Assembly (NCBI GenBank): GCA_032622095.1
Contig: CP136069.1
Span: 1,116,001 to 1,180,000, forward strand
Reading direction: 5' to 3'
DNA from: Siphonodentalium dalli
Lineage: Eukaryota; Mollusca; Scaphopoda; Gadilida; Siphonodentaliidae
DNA length: 64,000 bases
Every line of letters begins with the position of its first letter. Within the stretch, counting starts at the first letter, position 1. A program made the translations under genes and the position numbers. Positions 10,074 through 20,034 of the stretch are shown here, in pieces. The notes beneath the pieces are model-generated. The model ran no database searches, had not been told where the DNA came from, and saw only the letters and a list, made by a program, of their open reading frames with translations.

Positions 10074-10214
10074 GGACATTTCCCCACCGGACATTTCCCC
10101 ACCCGCACTTGAAATGGCAAAGCGGACATTTCCCCACCCGGACATTTACCCACCGGACATTTCCCCACTTTCAAAATATCAAAGCGGACATTTCCCCACC
10201 GGACATTTACCCAC
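10074..10214. repeat. 16-bp minisatellite, CGGACATTTCCCCAC
   Basis: Seven copies of (C)CGGACATTTMCCCAC arranged as 2 + 3 + 2, separated by two related spacers ending in ATGGCAAAG and ATATCAAAG. The minus-strand translation GKCPVGKCP (10040-10276) is a by-product of the period and not a protein. Confidence 0.85.
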
Positions 10215-10739
10215 CTGTTGACTGTTACTAGGCGTGTGGTATATTGACTCATACTATGGGTATGTGTTAAAATCAATGTTTATTTCAATGAACGAAATTA
10301 TATACATATACACAGCAATAACAATAAATAGTAACGATACACTTAACAACAACACTTAATCTTTCTTGACTCTGATCGAATGGCCAATGATGTCGAGGAA
10401 ACCTTGCATGAGAGAGTTTTTCGCTGCGAACACTCCCATCTGATAGACGATTTGTTGATTTTCTTTTTGGTGTATGCATGGCCTTCGAAACACAATTTAT
10501 CACCACCACGATTGTTCTTAATAAGTTCCATGATTGAAGATATGATTCCATGATAACTTTGCTAAGGTTATATAGCTGTCTAGAGTTCACTCACTAGAAT
10601 TCATACTGTGATCATAATTGTCACAACATTGTTTCAACTGCGTTGATGTCCCAATATCGTAAAAACACTCTTTCATGTTTGTCAAAACACGCTTTCATGT
10701 CTGTCAAAACATATCGTAAAAACACTCTTTCATGTCTGG
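10215..10739. other. No gene seen
   Basis: AT-rich DNA. At about 10664-10738 a short block (AAAACACTCTTTCATGT.TGTC) is repeated three times. Overlapping minus-strand frames at 10285-10590 have no recognisable domain. Confidence 0.4.
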
Positions 10740-12033
10740 CCGTACTGACCCGCGTTTAGGCCCAGGGGGCCTTTGTTTTATTTGAGCTCAAAAATCCAAG
10801 TGGGCTTAAACTCGGATATGGCCCTTTGCAAACCAAAAATCCTAAGAAATCGGGACAGTAAAACTGATGAAAGCCGATCTAACGCCGATTCTTTGGGAAT
10901 TTTTTCAATTAAATGTGAATATTAAAATATTATAATAACACTTTAAGTCTTGTAGTTTTATTGGACAACATTCCCATGTTAAAATGACACTATTATGTAA
11001 GTAGTCTTGATTGACAGCCGTCTTGTTCCCAAAGTGTATTGCTTTGAGTCATGAATGCCCTGGTTATTATGTAAGCGGCAGTGTGGGTTATCTATAGTCT
11101 GACTATAGTTTATATCAATGTTCAGATTTAATCGGATTATGAAAACAATAAGCCCGGCGCTTTATTCGTGATCCATTGTCTACATAGAGGATGTTACAAT
11201 GGCGACTAATTGCATGTTTAACAAAAGCCAGTGATTGTAATTATTTAACAGCACTGACAAGGCAGTTGTATTTCTACTAAAACGGCATTCTGAACCTGTG
11301 ACCTCTGGGGGCAAACGGTGACGGAATCTGACGAGGTTTGCCGAATGCTAAAACGTATACAAAAGCACGTGTTTGAATATTTTGGTTTCGAGTGAATAAA
11401 GTTGACGCAATTTGGAAGACATTTTTGTTAATTGACAAGTTCCCCCTTCTGCTCCATTATGATACCCACTGTGTGTTTACATAACCAAGAGGCCAGTTCT
11501 TTGTGTTTGGCCACATGTAGGAACACACAGATCTACGTTGTCACTGAACACGAAAAATATGTTTTTACAGTACCGGTACTGTAGTTGGAACAGGTGGGCT
11601 TTGATTAAACTTAAAAGTATTGCACGCGCATATATATAGCTGCACATGGCTTTTAAAGCTATACGCTGTTAGCAAGTGGGTTCTATTGTATTTTATGTCT
11701 GTTAAACGTTTGGTTTCCCCAGGGAAGTATAATTGAATAAAGAAATGTGAATTTAAGATTCACTTTATTTTATTTCATTTAATATTATCACTTACCTACG
11801 AATTATAACTTTCCATTTTTCGTGGCATTCTCGCCGTCACCGATCGTTTGTGAATATACTTCTTGGAATTATTTATTTGGGGAGTATCATTAGCAAATAC
11901 TTACTTAACACTGCTGAAATTGAACAAAATTTGGGGTGGGCTTAAACACGAATATACCCCTGTGCATGGAATTTGGCCAAAATATATGGGTGGGCTTAAA
12001 CACGGGCATGGGCTTTGAACCGGGTCAGTACGG
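10740..12033. mobile_element. 1.3 kb element with terminal inverted repeats (class uncertain)
   Basis: The left end CCGTACTGACCCG (10740-10752) is matched in inverse by CGGGTCAGTACGG (12021-12033). Just inside are further copies of a CGTGTTTAAGCCCA motif, in plus orientation at about 10751 and in minus orientation at about 10801, 11936 and 11991. The interior has no transposase-like ORF, so this would be a non-autonomous element. I could not define a target-site duplication, and the superfamily is unknown. The interior holds a near-perfect palindrome at 11092-11108 and a block at about 11314-11350 that recurs inverted at 55364-55399. Confidence 0.55.
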
Positions 12034-12808
12034 TAGTTCTTTTGTCTCACCGGCAAGGTAAATATAATTCTTATACATCGTATGTTATTACAGATATTAC
12101 AATTGTTTTCATAAAATAATACTTCACTTTCAGGAAATTTACTTCGTTCAGTCAAAGGTCAAATCTAAACTTTGAAGGCTTCAATTATTGATATAAATTT
12201 GGATGGCGGCATATATTCATAATTCATACTTTTCATAGTTAAATACTTTTTAAGTCATTATATTTACACTTTTAATTATCATTTCAACATTTTCATGGTG
12301 AAGGGGGAAGTTTCAATATTACAAGTTCATGTAGCACAGTAATCACTGTCAGTCATAAAGTAAATCTAAGTCAGTAATATAATGAAACAAATAAAGCATA
12401 TATATCAAATGTTCAGTACATTTACTATTGTTATACTTTGGTCATTGCAGAGGAATTCTTAAGTTACTCCGAAGATCTGTAGAAGCCTCACATGTATACC
12501 TATAGCAGATTTATGTACATGTACAGCGCTGTATCATGACACCATATCTGAATTCTGATATCATCAACATACACATATAAAGATATTTTAAGGTGAGACT
12601 GTTCCAATTTATTCACCTCCAAACATCATGGTGACGAAGGAAATATATACCCATGTTCTCGGACGCATACAACTATAATTGTCGGTCATATATACAAATG
12701 TATACTATTATTCACACATATGTGCATACAATGATTTCCCTGAGAGAAAGAAATCCCTGCGACACAAATGAAACTTTTCAAAGTATAAATTGTAAACACT
12801 GAAAATTT
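12034..12808. other. Probable 3' UTR and flank of the minus-strand gene; nothing else seen
   Basis: AT-rich with no ORF of interest. On the minus strand an AATAAA (plus-strand TTTATT, 12608-12613) lies about 200 bases after the stop codon at 12809, so part of this stretch is plausibly a 3' UTR. Inference only. Confidence 0.35.
12608..12613 (-). promoter_or_regulatory. Candidate poly(A) signal AATAAA of the minus-strand gene
   Basis: AATAAA on the minus strand about 200 bases 3' of the candidate stop codon. Such hexamers are common in AT-rich DNA, so this is only a positional argument. Confidence 0.3.
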
Positions 12809-13003
12809 TTAACTTCTGGGTAAACTTGCAATTAAACATTTGATGAGGCCATCTGTGGGTGCTTGAGAAGTATTTTTATCTATCATGGATTTACTGGGCT
12901 TACCATCATTGACTTCCTCCTCCTTGCCTTCTGTGTCACAGCCCTTTTCCTCCTTTACTTCCGTCGAAGTCGGGGATGAATGTTTTTGTGCAGCTTGCAC
13001 TTT
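12809..13003 (-). CDS. Probable terminal coding exon of an unrecognised host gene
   Basis: On the minus strand an acceptor (TACTTTTAG, ending 13004) is followed by an open frame from 13003 to a TAA at 12811-12809: KVQAAQKHSS..., then a Glu/Lys-rich stretch (EVKEEKGCDTEGKEEE) and the C terminus LIKCLIASLPRS. There is no ATG in the frame, which fits a terminal exon. The composition (charged, Ser/Thr-rich, disordered) is typical of a protein tail. The exon starts in phase 0, as does the end of the upstream exon at 13898, so the two join in frame. Repeat family R2 fills the roughly 895-bp intron between them. I do not recognise the product. Confidence 0.55.
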   Translation of the reverse strand, partial: KVQAAQKHSSPTSTEVKEEKGCDTEGKEEEVNDGKPSKSMIDKNTSQAPTDGLIKCLIASLPRS

Positions 13004-13059
13004 CTAAAAGTAAATAGGAGAAAACACTTGATAAGCATTTGCATGTGTCAAGTTTTACC

Positions 13060-13880
13060 TGGATCCAGAAGATCCATAATTATGAAGTTTTGTGATGATC
13101 AGTCCGTACTCCGTAGGGTGTGCCGAAGGAATTAGTCATGCAAAGAGTGAAATCCCAAGATGTTTTTCAACAAAATTCTGCAAAATTCTATGTATTCCGT
13201 ACAGTGTTCACTCAAAGGATCCATGTGAAGCTTGGTGACGATCAATGGGCGATGTGGTCTGTCTGTAGGATTTAGTGATGCAAAGAGTAAAATTCAAGAT
13301 GGCTGCCAGTGGCCATGTTTTTCATTGAAAATTGTTCAAATTCAATAGGTCCTATCCTAAACATCTTTTTTTTTAATAAATGCCATATGCATGGTGTGCT
13401 GATGGATTCAAAATTTGAAATCCAAGATTGCAGACAAGTTTTTTTAACGAATTACGGAAAAATTTATGTTTACCATCTAGAGGTCACCCTGAAGATAAGT
13501 ATGAAGTTTGGTGAGGATTCGATGAGAGGTGTGACCTGAAGGGAGTGCTGAATGAAATTGTTGACAAACTCTCAATGGTTGCCAACCCATGACAATAGCT
13601 CAAACTTGAGCTAAGCATGGATAACTCCCATCTAGAGCCTAGAGGTCATCCCGACGATTTTCGTATGAAGTTCAGGATCAATAAGATGAAAAATATTGGT
13701 TGTAAGGCGTGACAAAGGATTTAGTCATACAAAGAGTAAAATCCAAATGGCTGCCAGTGGCAATGTTTTTTTACGTAAAATTGTTCAAATTCAATAGCTC
13801 TCAACTTGAGGACACACTGAAGATCCATATAAAGTTTGGTGATAATTGGATGAGGGAAGTGTTCTGAATCTGAACGAATG
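13060..13880 (+). repeat. Dispersed repeat R2 (AAGATGGCTGCC modules)
   Basis: Modules repeat the order 'GAAG.TTTGGTGA.GATCA.ATG', 'GTG.GCCGAAGGA.TTAGT.ATGCAAAGAGT', 'AAAATCCAAGATGGCTGCC', 'CAATAGCTCCCAT.TAGAGGT'. Copies begin at about 13090, 13230 and 13690. The same family occurs at about 14796-15030, 49860-50030 and 59850-60735. The open frame at 13309-13539 is repeat-derived. Confidence 0.8.
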
Positions 13881-13897
13881 GAACTATAACCACCCAC

Positions 13898-14045
13898 TTC
13901 CTTTGCTAACAATTTCATACGTATCACAAGAAACGCATAGAATGAAACAGTGTATACATCGTGTTCCATGAAGAGGCTAAGGAGTTTATCAGCATGCATT
14001 AATTGCTTTAAAAACTCGGCATTCTGTCGTAAAACGATGTCACTG
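13898..14045 (-). CDS. Probable penultimate coding exon of the same host gene
   Basis: Minus-strand exon bounded by a candidate acceptor (ATACAG at about 14046; an alternative 3 bases later is possible) and a donor GAA|GTGGGT (GT at 13897-13896). It encodes about 49 residues: SDIVLRQNAEFLKQLMHADK, then LLSLFMEHDVYTVSFYAFLV and IRMKLLAKE. The profile is strongly helical and amphipathic, unlike the surrounding repeat translations. It ends in phase 0 and would join ...LLAKE to KVQAAQK... The 141-codon open frame here (13721-14146) runs past the donor into R2, so its last part is not coding. The family is unknown to me. Upstream exons would lie at higher coordinates and were not found. Confidence 0.45.
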
Positions 14046-14480
14046 CTGTATGTATGAACTAAGCATGTGCAAATATGATAGTTTTGAGACACGTGATATA
14101 CATGTATGTATTGGCTTATCATGCTTGGTAATATGACCTTATGCAAGCGTAATTAATTAAATAAAGCTGAATCACATACATACATGTATTAAGTTTCTTT
14201 CAGTTATTTTCAAACCTCTTTAAAAATAGTAATCTGAAGGTTGTTAATTAGTGCTTTTCATGAAGATTTGATTTTAACTGGGCATACATAAAACTTGTTT
14301 CACATGAAATTTGAGAATAGCCTTGAAATTATTCAAGGTAAGTATGCTTTGACATTATCGTTGTCTAATTACGAATATCACAATTCCTTATCTGGTCTTA
14401 GCTCGACAACCACAGTCCTTTTGAAATTTTGATAATTTTTTTTCAATGTTTTTGGTTATTGGGATTCTCAAAGAGTTCTT
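14046..14480. other. No gene seen
   Basis: AT-rich DNA upstream (minus strand) of the candidate exon. No second exon with convincing splice sites was recognised. Confidence 0.35.
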
Positions 14481-14489
14481 TAAGACTTC

Positions 14490-15335
14490 TGAAAACATAT
14501 GCAGCTACTTAAATAATGATCCATCTCCACATCCCTCAAAATTTATTCAGCCACTTAAAGATAATCTATAACAGCAAAATTTCAGAGAAAAAAAATCGTT
14601 TTTAAGGGACCTTAGCACTGCTGTTCCCAAACAAAAATCACGAGAAACGTCTGTTGTTTCAGATATTAACATAAACGTGTTTAAAAGATACATGTAGTAA
14701 TGTTCTAAGAATAGCCTCATAAACTGTGGAGATTAAAGTCTGGTTCAGGTTAGCCACAACAACAAAGATAGAAAAATAGCCTTGAAAAATGTGGTTTGTG
14801 TGTGTAGGATTTAGTGATGCAAAGAGTTAAATTCAAGATGACCGCAGGTGGCCATGTTTTTCAAATTTGTTCAAATTCAATAGGTCCCATCTTGAGGTGA
14901 TCCTAAACATGCCTTTATAATTTCAAAACGACTTTCCAATAAATGTCGTATGCATGTTGTGCCGATGGATTCAAAATTTTAAATCCAAGATAGCTGCTGG
15001 CGGCCATGTATTTTAACAAATTTCAAAAACAGAAATTCTTCTGAAAACTTATACAGCTACTTAACTAATGATCCATCTCAACATCCCTCAAAAGTTATGC
15101 AGCCACTTAAAGATAATCTATAACAGCAAAAAAAATTGAAAAAATCGTTTTTAAGGGATGTTACTAGTAGGACTGCTGTTCCCAAACAAATACATGAGGA
15201 ACATCTGGACTGTTACAGATATTTCAGATAAAAGTGTTTAAAAGATATATTTTCAATCAAAATATTTTAATGTTCGAAAAATAGCCTCATAAACTGTGGG
15301 GATTCAAGTCTGGTTCAGGTTAGCCCCAACAACAA
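14490..15335 (+). repeat. Segmental direct duplication of about 280-300 bp
   Basis: The block 14490-14765 (GCAGCTACTTAAATAATGAT... CAGGTTAGCCACAACAAC) is repeated at about 15045-15335 with the same order of landmarks: ATCCATCTC.ACATCCCTCAA, CAGCCACTTAAAGATAATCT, ATCGTTTTTAAGGGA, CTGCTGTTCCCAAACAAA, GTGTTTAAAAGATA and ATAGCCTCATAAACTGTGG. An R2 copy (about 14796-15030) lies between the two. Confidence 0.75.
14796..15030 (+). repeat. Dispersed repeat R2 copy
   Basis: GTAGGATTTAGTGATGCAAA, TTCAAGATGACCGCAGGTGG and GATGGATTCAAAATTTTAAA match the R2 modules elsewhere in the window. Confidence 0.75.
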
Positions 15336-15478
15336 ACATAAACTGAATGCTAGCCTCATAAACTGCTGGGATTCAAGTCTGGTTCGGGTTAGCCCCAACA
15401 ACAAAGATATAAAAATAGCCTCATAAACTGTGGAGATTCAAGTCTGGTTCAGGTTAGCCCCAACAACAAAGATAAAAT
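15283..15478 (+). repeat. Tandem repeat of about 65 bp, three copies
   Basis: AGCCTCATAAACTGTGGGGA to GGTTAGCCCCAACAACAAA occurs at about 15285, 15351 and 15417, with a fourth, isolated copy at about 14711. Local amplification of the end of the duplicated segment. Confidence 0.8.
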
Positions 15479-16192
15479 GAATGCTACCCCAATAACAGAA
15501 AATTCAAATTTCCTGATTAATCGGAACAGATACTGGCAATGTCTGCAAGTGGATAGCATTCTAAAGTCACTCTGGGACAGACTTCTGTAAACTTAAAAGG
15601 TTACGGCTATTACGCAATGTTATGACAACAGACAAGTATCACAGGCACGAACCTTGAATTGAAATGACTTTTTTAACAATGTCTGAAACTCATGGTTATG
15701 GGTATATTATCTCAGTTTGGGGGGGGGGGGGGGGGTGTCTTACGGTACTTAAAGGAATATTATTCTGAAAATTGTTCAGTACTTTCTTTCAATATAATAA
15801 TATTATATAATTAAAATGTCCAATTTGCCCAAATAATCTTGTGTTTGATCACTAATTTTGTTTTTATAACGAAAAAAAATCCGAAGATCTTATGTTGTAG
15901 ACGAAGTCACGAGATTGAAGTCACATGATCACCGGTCGGTGTGGTCACATGATTTAACATGTGACAATGACATAGCGATAGTGGAATTCCCGTTACTATC
16001 AAAACAAAGCAACCTTACTGTTTGCCAGCTTAACTATGTATATATGGCTTTGCGCTTATATTATCGACATCTTTTTGTCAATTACGCATAACAATATTGC
16101 ATTATAAAAGCGTGCGCTTACGTCGATATAAACATTGGCCGTGGTTCTTTGAATGTCCATTTATGACACTTTTCGAAGGAGGGCTAACATAT
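15479..16192. other. No gene seen; contains a 17-nt G-run
   Basis: Contains an uninterrupted G-run at 15719-15735 and three CACATGAT/TCACATG motifs around 15920-15965. No supported coding sequence. Confidence 0.45.
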
Positions 16193-16545
16193 ATAAATAC
16201 ATATACACAAACTTTCGTTACACATGCTTTATATACCCATCACAGTCATAGGAATTTCCGGTCTAAAAAAGTAATCACATATATAAACACTCTTTATTCG
16301 CACCATATTAAGGAATACGCTTAACAGGGAACGCTCTTTATTGAGTCACGATGAGGACACGTTTTAGAATAGTTGTCATCGTGAATATTCACTAATTACA
16401 TCAATACATGTAAATACTTATACACGAACTTTCGATAATCATGCTTTATATAACCGTTAGAGTCATAGAAATTTCCGGTTTATTAAACGCTCTTTATTTG
16501 CACCATATTAGGAATACGCTTGACAGGGAACGCTCTTTATTGTGG
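16193..16545 (+). repeat. Direct duplication of about 140-150 bp
   Basis: The block at about 16193-16345 (TATACACAAACTTTCG, CATGCTTTATATA, CATAG.AATTTCCGG, CGCACCATATTA, CAGGGAACGCTCTTTATTG) is repeated at about 16409-16540 with about 85% similarity by eye. The open frame at 16097-16324 overlaps the repeat and is not supported. Confidence 0.7.
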
Positions 16546-17014
16546 ACGCTCCGGCAAATTTATATTCTTTACGGGAGTTGAGGTTTTTCTTGGGATGGCA
16601 TTATCGTCGGTGGTCGGTTGTTCGCAGCACCGGGATTTGTAATGCACATTGCGATGCCAAACCGAACAATTTGCTAATTAAATTATATGAGCATCTGTTT
16701 TAAAAAGCATATGTATCCATCCCCACTCTTTTTGGTCTGACAGAGTACCCATTCAACGTTACTAGTAAAGTGAAAGACTGTATTTCGATGACAATGTCCA
16801 CCCTGCACTTATATTCCAGTCTGCACATATTAATTCTGGTTGGTTTTTCCAACCTGCATTTATATTCCAGACTGCACTTTTATTCCAGACACGAAAGTAC
16901 AATGATGGCTAAAATAACTCTAATTCAATAAGCCACATTATCTCTTGTCTCTCTTGCAGCTAAGCTGGTATTACTAGTAATTAGTTGTAAGCTACTAAGG
17001 GCTATCAACAGAAA
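16546..17014. other. No gene seen
   Basis: A short tandem run of 'TTATATTCCAG.CTGCA' near 16795-16890; otherwise unremarkable. Confidence 0.35.
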
Positions 17015-17740
17015 ACCTCAAATATGTTTAATTCTTGAAAAAGGACCACAACTCCGGTATAAACAAAATCGGATAAAACCCATATTCAAACTCACATATT
17101 GAAAAAACTCACATACCAAATTTGGTTCCGAGGAGATGAAAAATGGTTGATTTATCAAAACATGGGTGAATTCTATGTCAAAGAGCCATAACTTATATGT
17201 AACAGAACATCGGATCAAAACCATATTCGAACTCGATCTGTATTTTGGTCTGAGAAACTCACATATCAAATTTGGTTGAGTTATGGCCGCATGCATTAAT
17301 TCTAAGTCAAAAAGGGCCATAACGGTGTAAAACAAGTCTCAATGACTGTGGGTCGCTCACCAGACTGTGAAGACGGAGAAGACTGGGACTCTGAAGACTA
17401 CAATAGTCAGTACATTGTTATAAGGTAATTAGTTTTTCAAAATTTAAATTTAAAATTAAAATTTTTATTTTAATATAAACAAAAATTGAGCAAGGAGTAA
17501 AATAGAAATGTTTTTGTTTTGTTTTAAGAATTACTATGGAGGGAAAGAGTTATGGCCCTGGTTTCAGAACTATTTGACTTGGTGACCTCATTTTAACAAA
17601 TCTGAATGAGTCACCCAGGGAACATCCACACCAAATATGAACGCATTCAGTCTTATGGGTCTGGAGAAGATGTTTGAAGAATTGTTGATGGACGGTGGAC
17701 GAGGAGTGATTACTATACCCGTAAGGTAAGCTTAAAACTA
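17015..17740 (-). repeat. Dispersed repeat R1 copies
   Basis: About 17015-17335 carries R1 landmarks (AAGGACCACAACTCCGG, GGATAAAACCCATATTC, AAAAAGGGCCATAAC). After an AT-rich stretch (about 17420-17520), 17528-17740 carries another part (GAGTTATGGCCCTG, CACCAAATATGAACGCATTC, AGAAGATGTTTGAAGAATTG, GGACGAGGAGTGAT), homologous to window positions 1-165. Confidence 0.7.
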
Positions 17741-18374
17741 TAATCATGGGAACATATATATTAGTACCAAACTTGAACTCAACAACTCAAATAGTTTGTC
17801 TTATGGATGGGGTTACAGTTTTTGGAGTGAGTGGCTGATTCTTTAACGTATAAAGCTGTCTCCATTAGAAACAGTCTCAATCAACAAAAGATGGTCCACA
17901 TAACCTACAGAACCATTCATAGGGTAGAAATTAATTCACTGAAAGGAAGAGTTAAAACTCTATAAATCACCTATTTTGAATGACCCACCATTTGAACAAA
18001 TCCCTATACCAGTAATAGTTTATATTAATAGAGACTGAAGTCTCCTGGGAATACATTTGACATTCAATTTCAAAATTAATTACCAAAACCTCTCTGGCCT
18101 GTGAGAGCTGTGTGCTTGTTGATACTACACTTGTCAGATTTGACATGTGGATAATTATCATCAACAGAGCAGACTACATATGCTGACCTGTATTATTTTC
18201 AGTGTAAGAGCAGGTAAGAGATAAAATTCTAGCAGATGCACAGGTTGTATTGTATTGTGGCTGAAATATATTTAAAACAAGTGTTTGATAACATGTACGG
18301 TATGCTAGAAGCACCAATTGGCAAGGATGAGGGGCTTCTTTAATATTTGTGTCTTTAATAATTAACTTTAAAAA
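17741..18374. other. No gene seen
   Basis: AT-rich unique DNA. Minus-strand open frames at 17967-18164 and 18174-18386 have no recognisable domain or good splice context. Confidence 0.4.
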
Positions 18375-18426
18375 ACGAGAGGCCAATCACGATCGGCAGA
18401 TGTTAACCCATCCCTTGTATTGGCGA
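18375..18426. repeat. Hairpin-bearing motif shared with 62860-62914
   Basis: ACGAGAGGCCAATCACGATC, then GGCAGATGTTAACCCAT..CCTTG...GCGAT. The same string with few changes is at 62860-62914, where the stem GCCGAT/ATCGGC (loop CACG) is perfect; here one stem base differs. Both copies lose similarity to each other immediately outside ACGAGAG. This looks like the shared end of a dispersed element, possibly Helitron-like, which is inferred only from the hairpin. Confidence 0.45.
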
Positions 18427-19309
18427 TAAAAATTTAATATGATCGGATAATGAGAGTTTTGGTGTTGAATTATAGAGTATACTGTTGTGTACTATTATAG
18501 ACAAATGTACATAACACAAATTATTGGAATTTATGGGTCACTGGCATTTATATAAGAGAATGCACTGGTACAGGATCTGTAATGCTACACCGCCACAGCC
18601 AGCAAGCCCATGGGTTAAATGTGTAGGTGTGACCTGGACATGGAATACTTGGGTTAAGAGAGTCCAATTTAAGTTTACAATAATAATGTGTCCTAGTATA
18701 CAGATAAGCAACCTCACCACTGACCAATTAATATCAATTATATAGCAGAGCTGTCAAAATAGCACAGGAATTGTTTATGTTGAACACTGACCTCTCTATT
18801 AAACCAATAACAATTATAATGATATCAGACCATCTGAAGATATAACTCTGCAGCAGAGATGTCTACTGTTAATATCATGTGATGTTTATTGTTGAATCTT
18901 TATTTTAAATTAGATACCATAGCCTTCTTTATCAGATTATTTGCACATTGGCATAAGAGACATCAGAAAATAATATAGCCTTATCAATAGCTAAGTAGTC
19001 CAAAGGCAATTGGTGAATTTGATTTAATGTTGCTCCAAACAGATTTACCAGTACATAACACAAGATTTTGGACCGATTTAATCAAATTTGGTGTGGTGAT
19101 TCGGGGTACCCTTGGCAGAGTTATAATGGTGTTAGTTTTTCAATTTTTTTTAACATATTTAAAAAAATTAAAGGGACACATTGGAAATCTTTTTATCATA
19201 ATATCAATATCTAAATGAAAACAAATGACAATGTCAATGACATTTTTTTTATTATTATTATAAAAGTTTAAAATAATTTTTTTTTAAATCGATTTTTTTT
19301 TCCAATTTT
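18427..19309. other. No gene seen
   Basis: AT-rich DNA with poly-T/poly-A stretches near 19140-19310. Overlapping frames at 18524-18745 and 18538-18720 are on opposite strands of the same DNA and neither shows a domain. Confidence 0.4.
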
Positions 19310-19560
19310 TTTTCGAAAAAGGGTCATAACTCCTTTAAAATTAATCGGATCACACCCATATTCGAACTCGATCTGTATTTTGGGCTGTGAAACTCACATA
19401 CCAAATGTAGTTCCAATCAGATAAAAAATGTTTGAGTTATCGCATTACTCGTAAAGTGTCTACGGACAGACGGACAGACAGACAGACAGACGGACAAACG
19501 ACGAGTGGTCAATTCGGGCAACGACACTATGTTTACCATACTATGGTATGGGTAAACATA
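19310..19560 (+). repeat. Dispersed repeat R1, 3' end with GACA/GACG tail and hairpin
   Basis: AAAAAGGGTCATAACTCC, CCATATTCGAACTCGATCTG and ACTCACATACCAAATGTAG match R1. It is followed by a (GGACAGAC)n tail (19461-19500) and an inverted repeat ATGTTTACCATAC/GTATGGGTAAACAT around 19530-19557. Confidence 0.75.
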
Positions 19561-19767
19561 AAAATTAGTCTAATGACTCATTGAATTAAAATCAGCAACT
19601 AAAGCTAATAGCAACTGGAAGAATAAAGTCAAGTTGGGAGAATGAGATTGGTAATTTTCAGAATGTAAATTGGGAATTTTTTTATTTTGTAAATAAAAGT
19701 TTACAGGGGGGCCATCTGACGAACAGGGGGAGGGTTACCGAAAACGAAGGTATTTTGTTTATGCCTA

Positions 19768-20034
19768 AGCAGTCTAAGCATGTTATATGTGTGTTAATTA
19801 TTAACTGATCATACCTACACACAAATCAATGGGAACCAATAAACTATCTAAGCATGTTAAATGTGTGCTAATTATCAACTGAACATCCCTACACACGAAT
19901 CAATAAGCAATCTAAGCATGTTAAATGTGTGTTAATTATCAACTGATCATCCCTACACACAAATCAATGGGAATCAATAAAAATCTAAGCATGTTAAATG
20001 TGTGCTAGTTATCAACTGAACATCACTACACACG
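19768..20034 (+). repeat. Satellite A, left part (about 4 units of 64-74 bp)
   Basis: Unit core AAGCAATCTAAGCATGTTAA, then ATGTGTGCTAGTTATCAACT, then GAACATCCCTACACACGAAT. The basic period is 64 bp (for example CATGAAT at 22441 and 22505). Some units have an extra GGGAATCAA. This left block is separated from the main block by a retrotransposon inserted at 20034/20035. Confidence 0.93.

Noticed and set aside
10040-10276. Minus-strand ORF with GKCPVGKCP repeats as a repetitive cysteine-rich protein
   Set aside because: It is the translation of a 16-bp minisatellite interrupted by spacers, with no signal peptide or splice context.
13721-14146. 141-codon minus-strand ORF taken as a complete gene
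   Set aside because: Its 3' part runs into repeat R2 and its 5' part is low-complexity. Only the middle, bounded by splice signals (13898-14045), is retained as a candidate exon.
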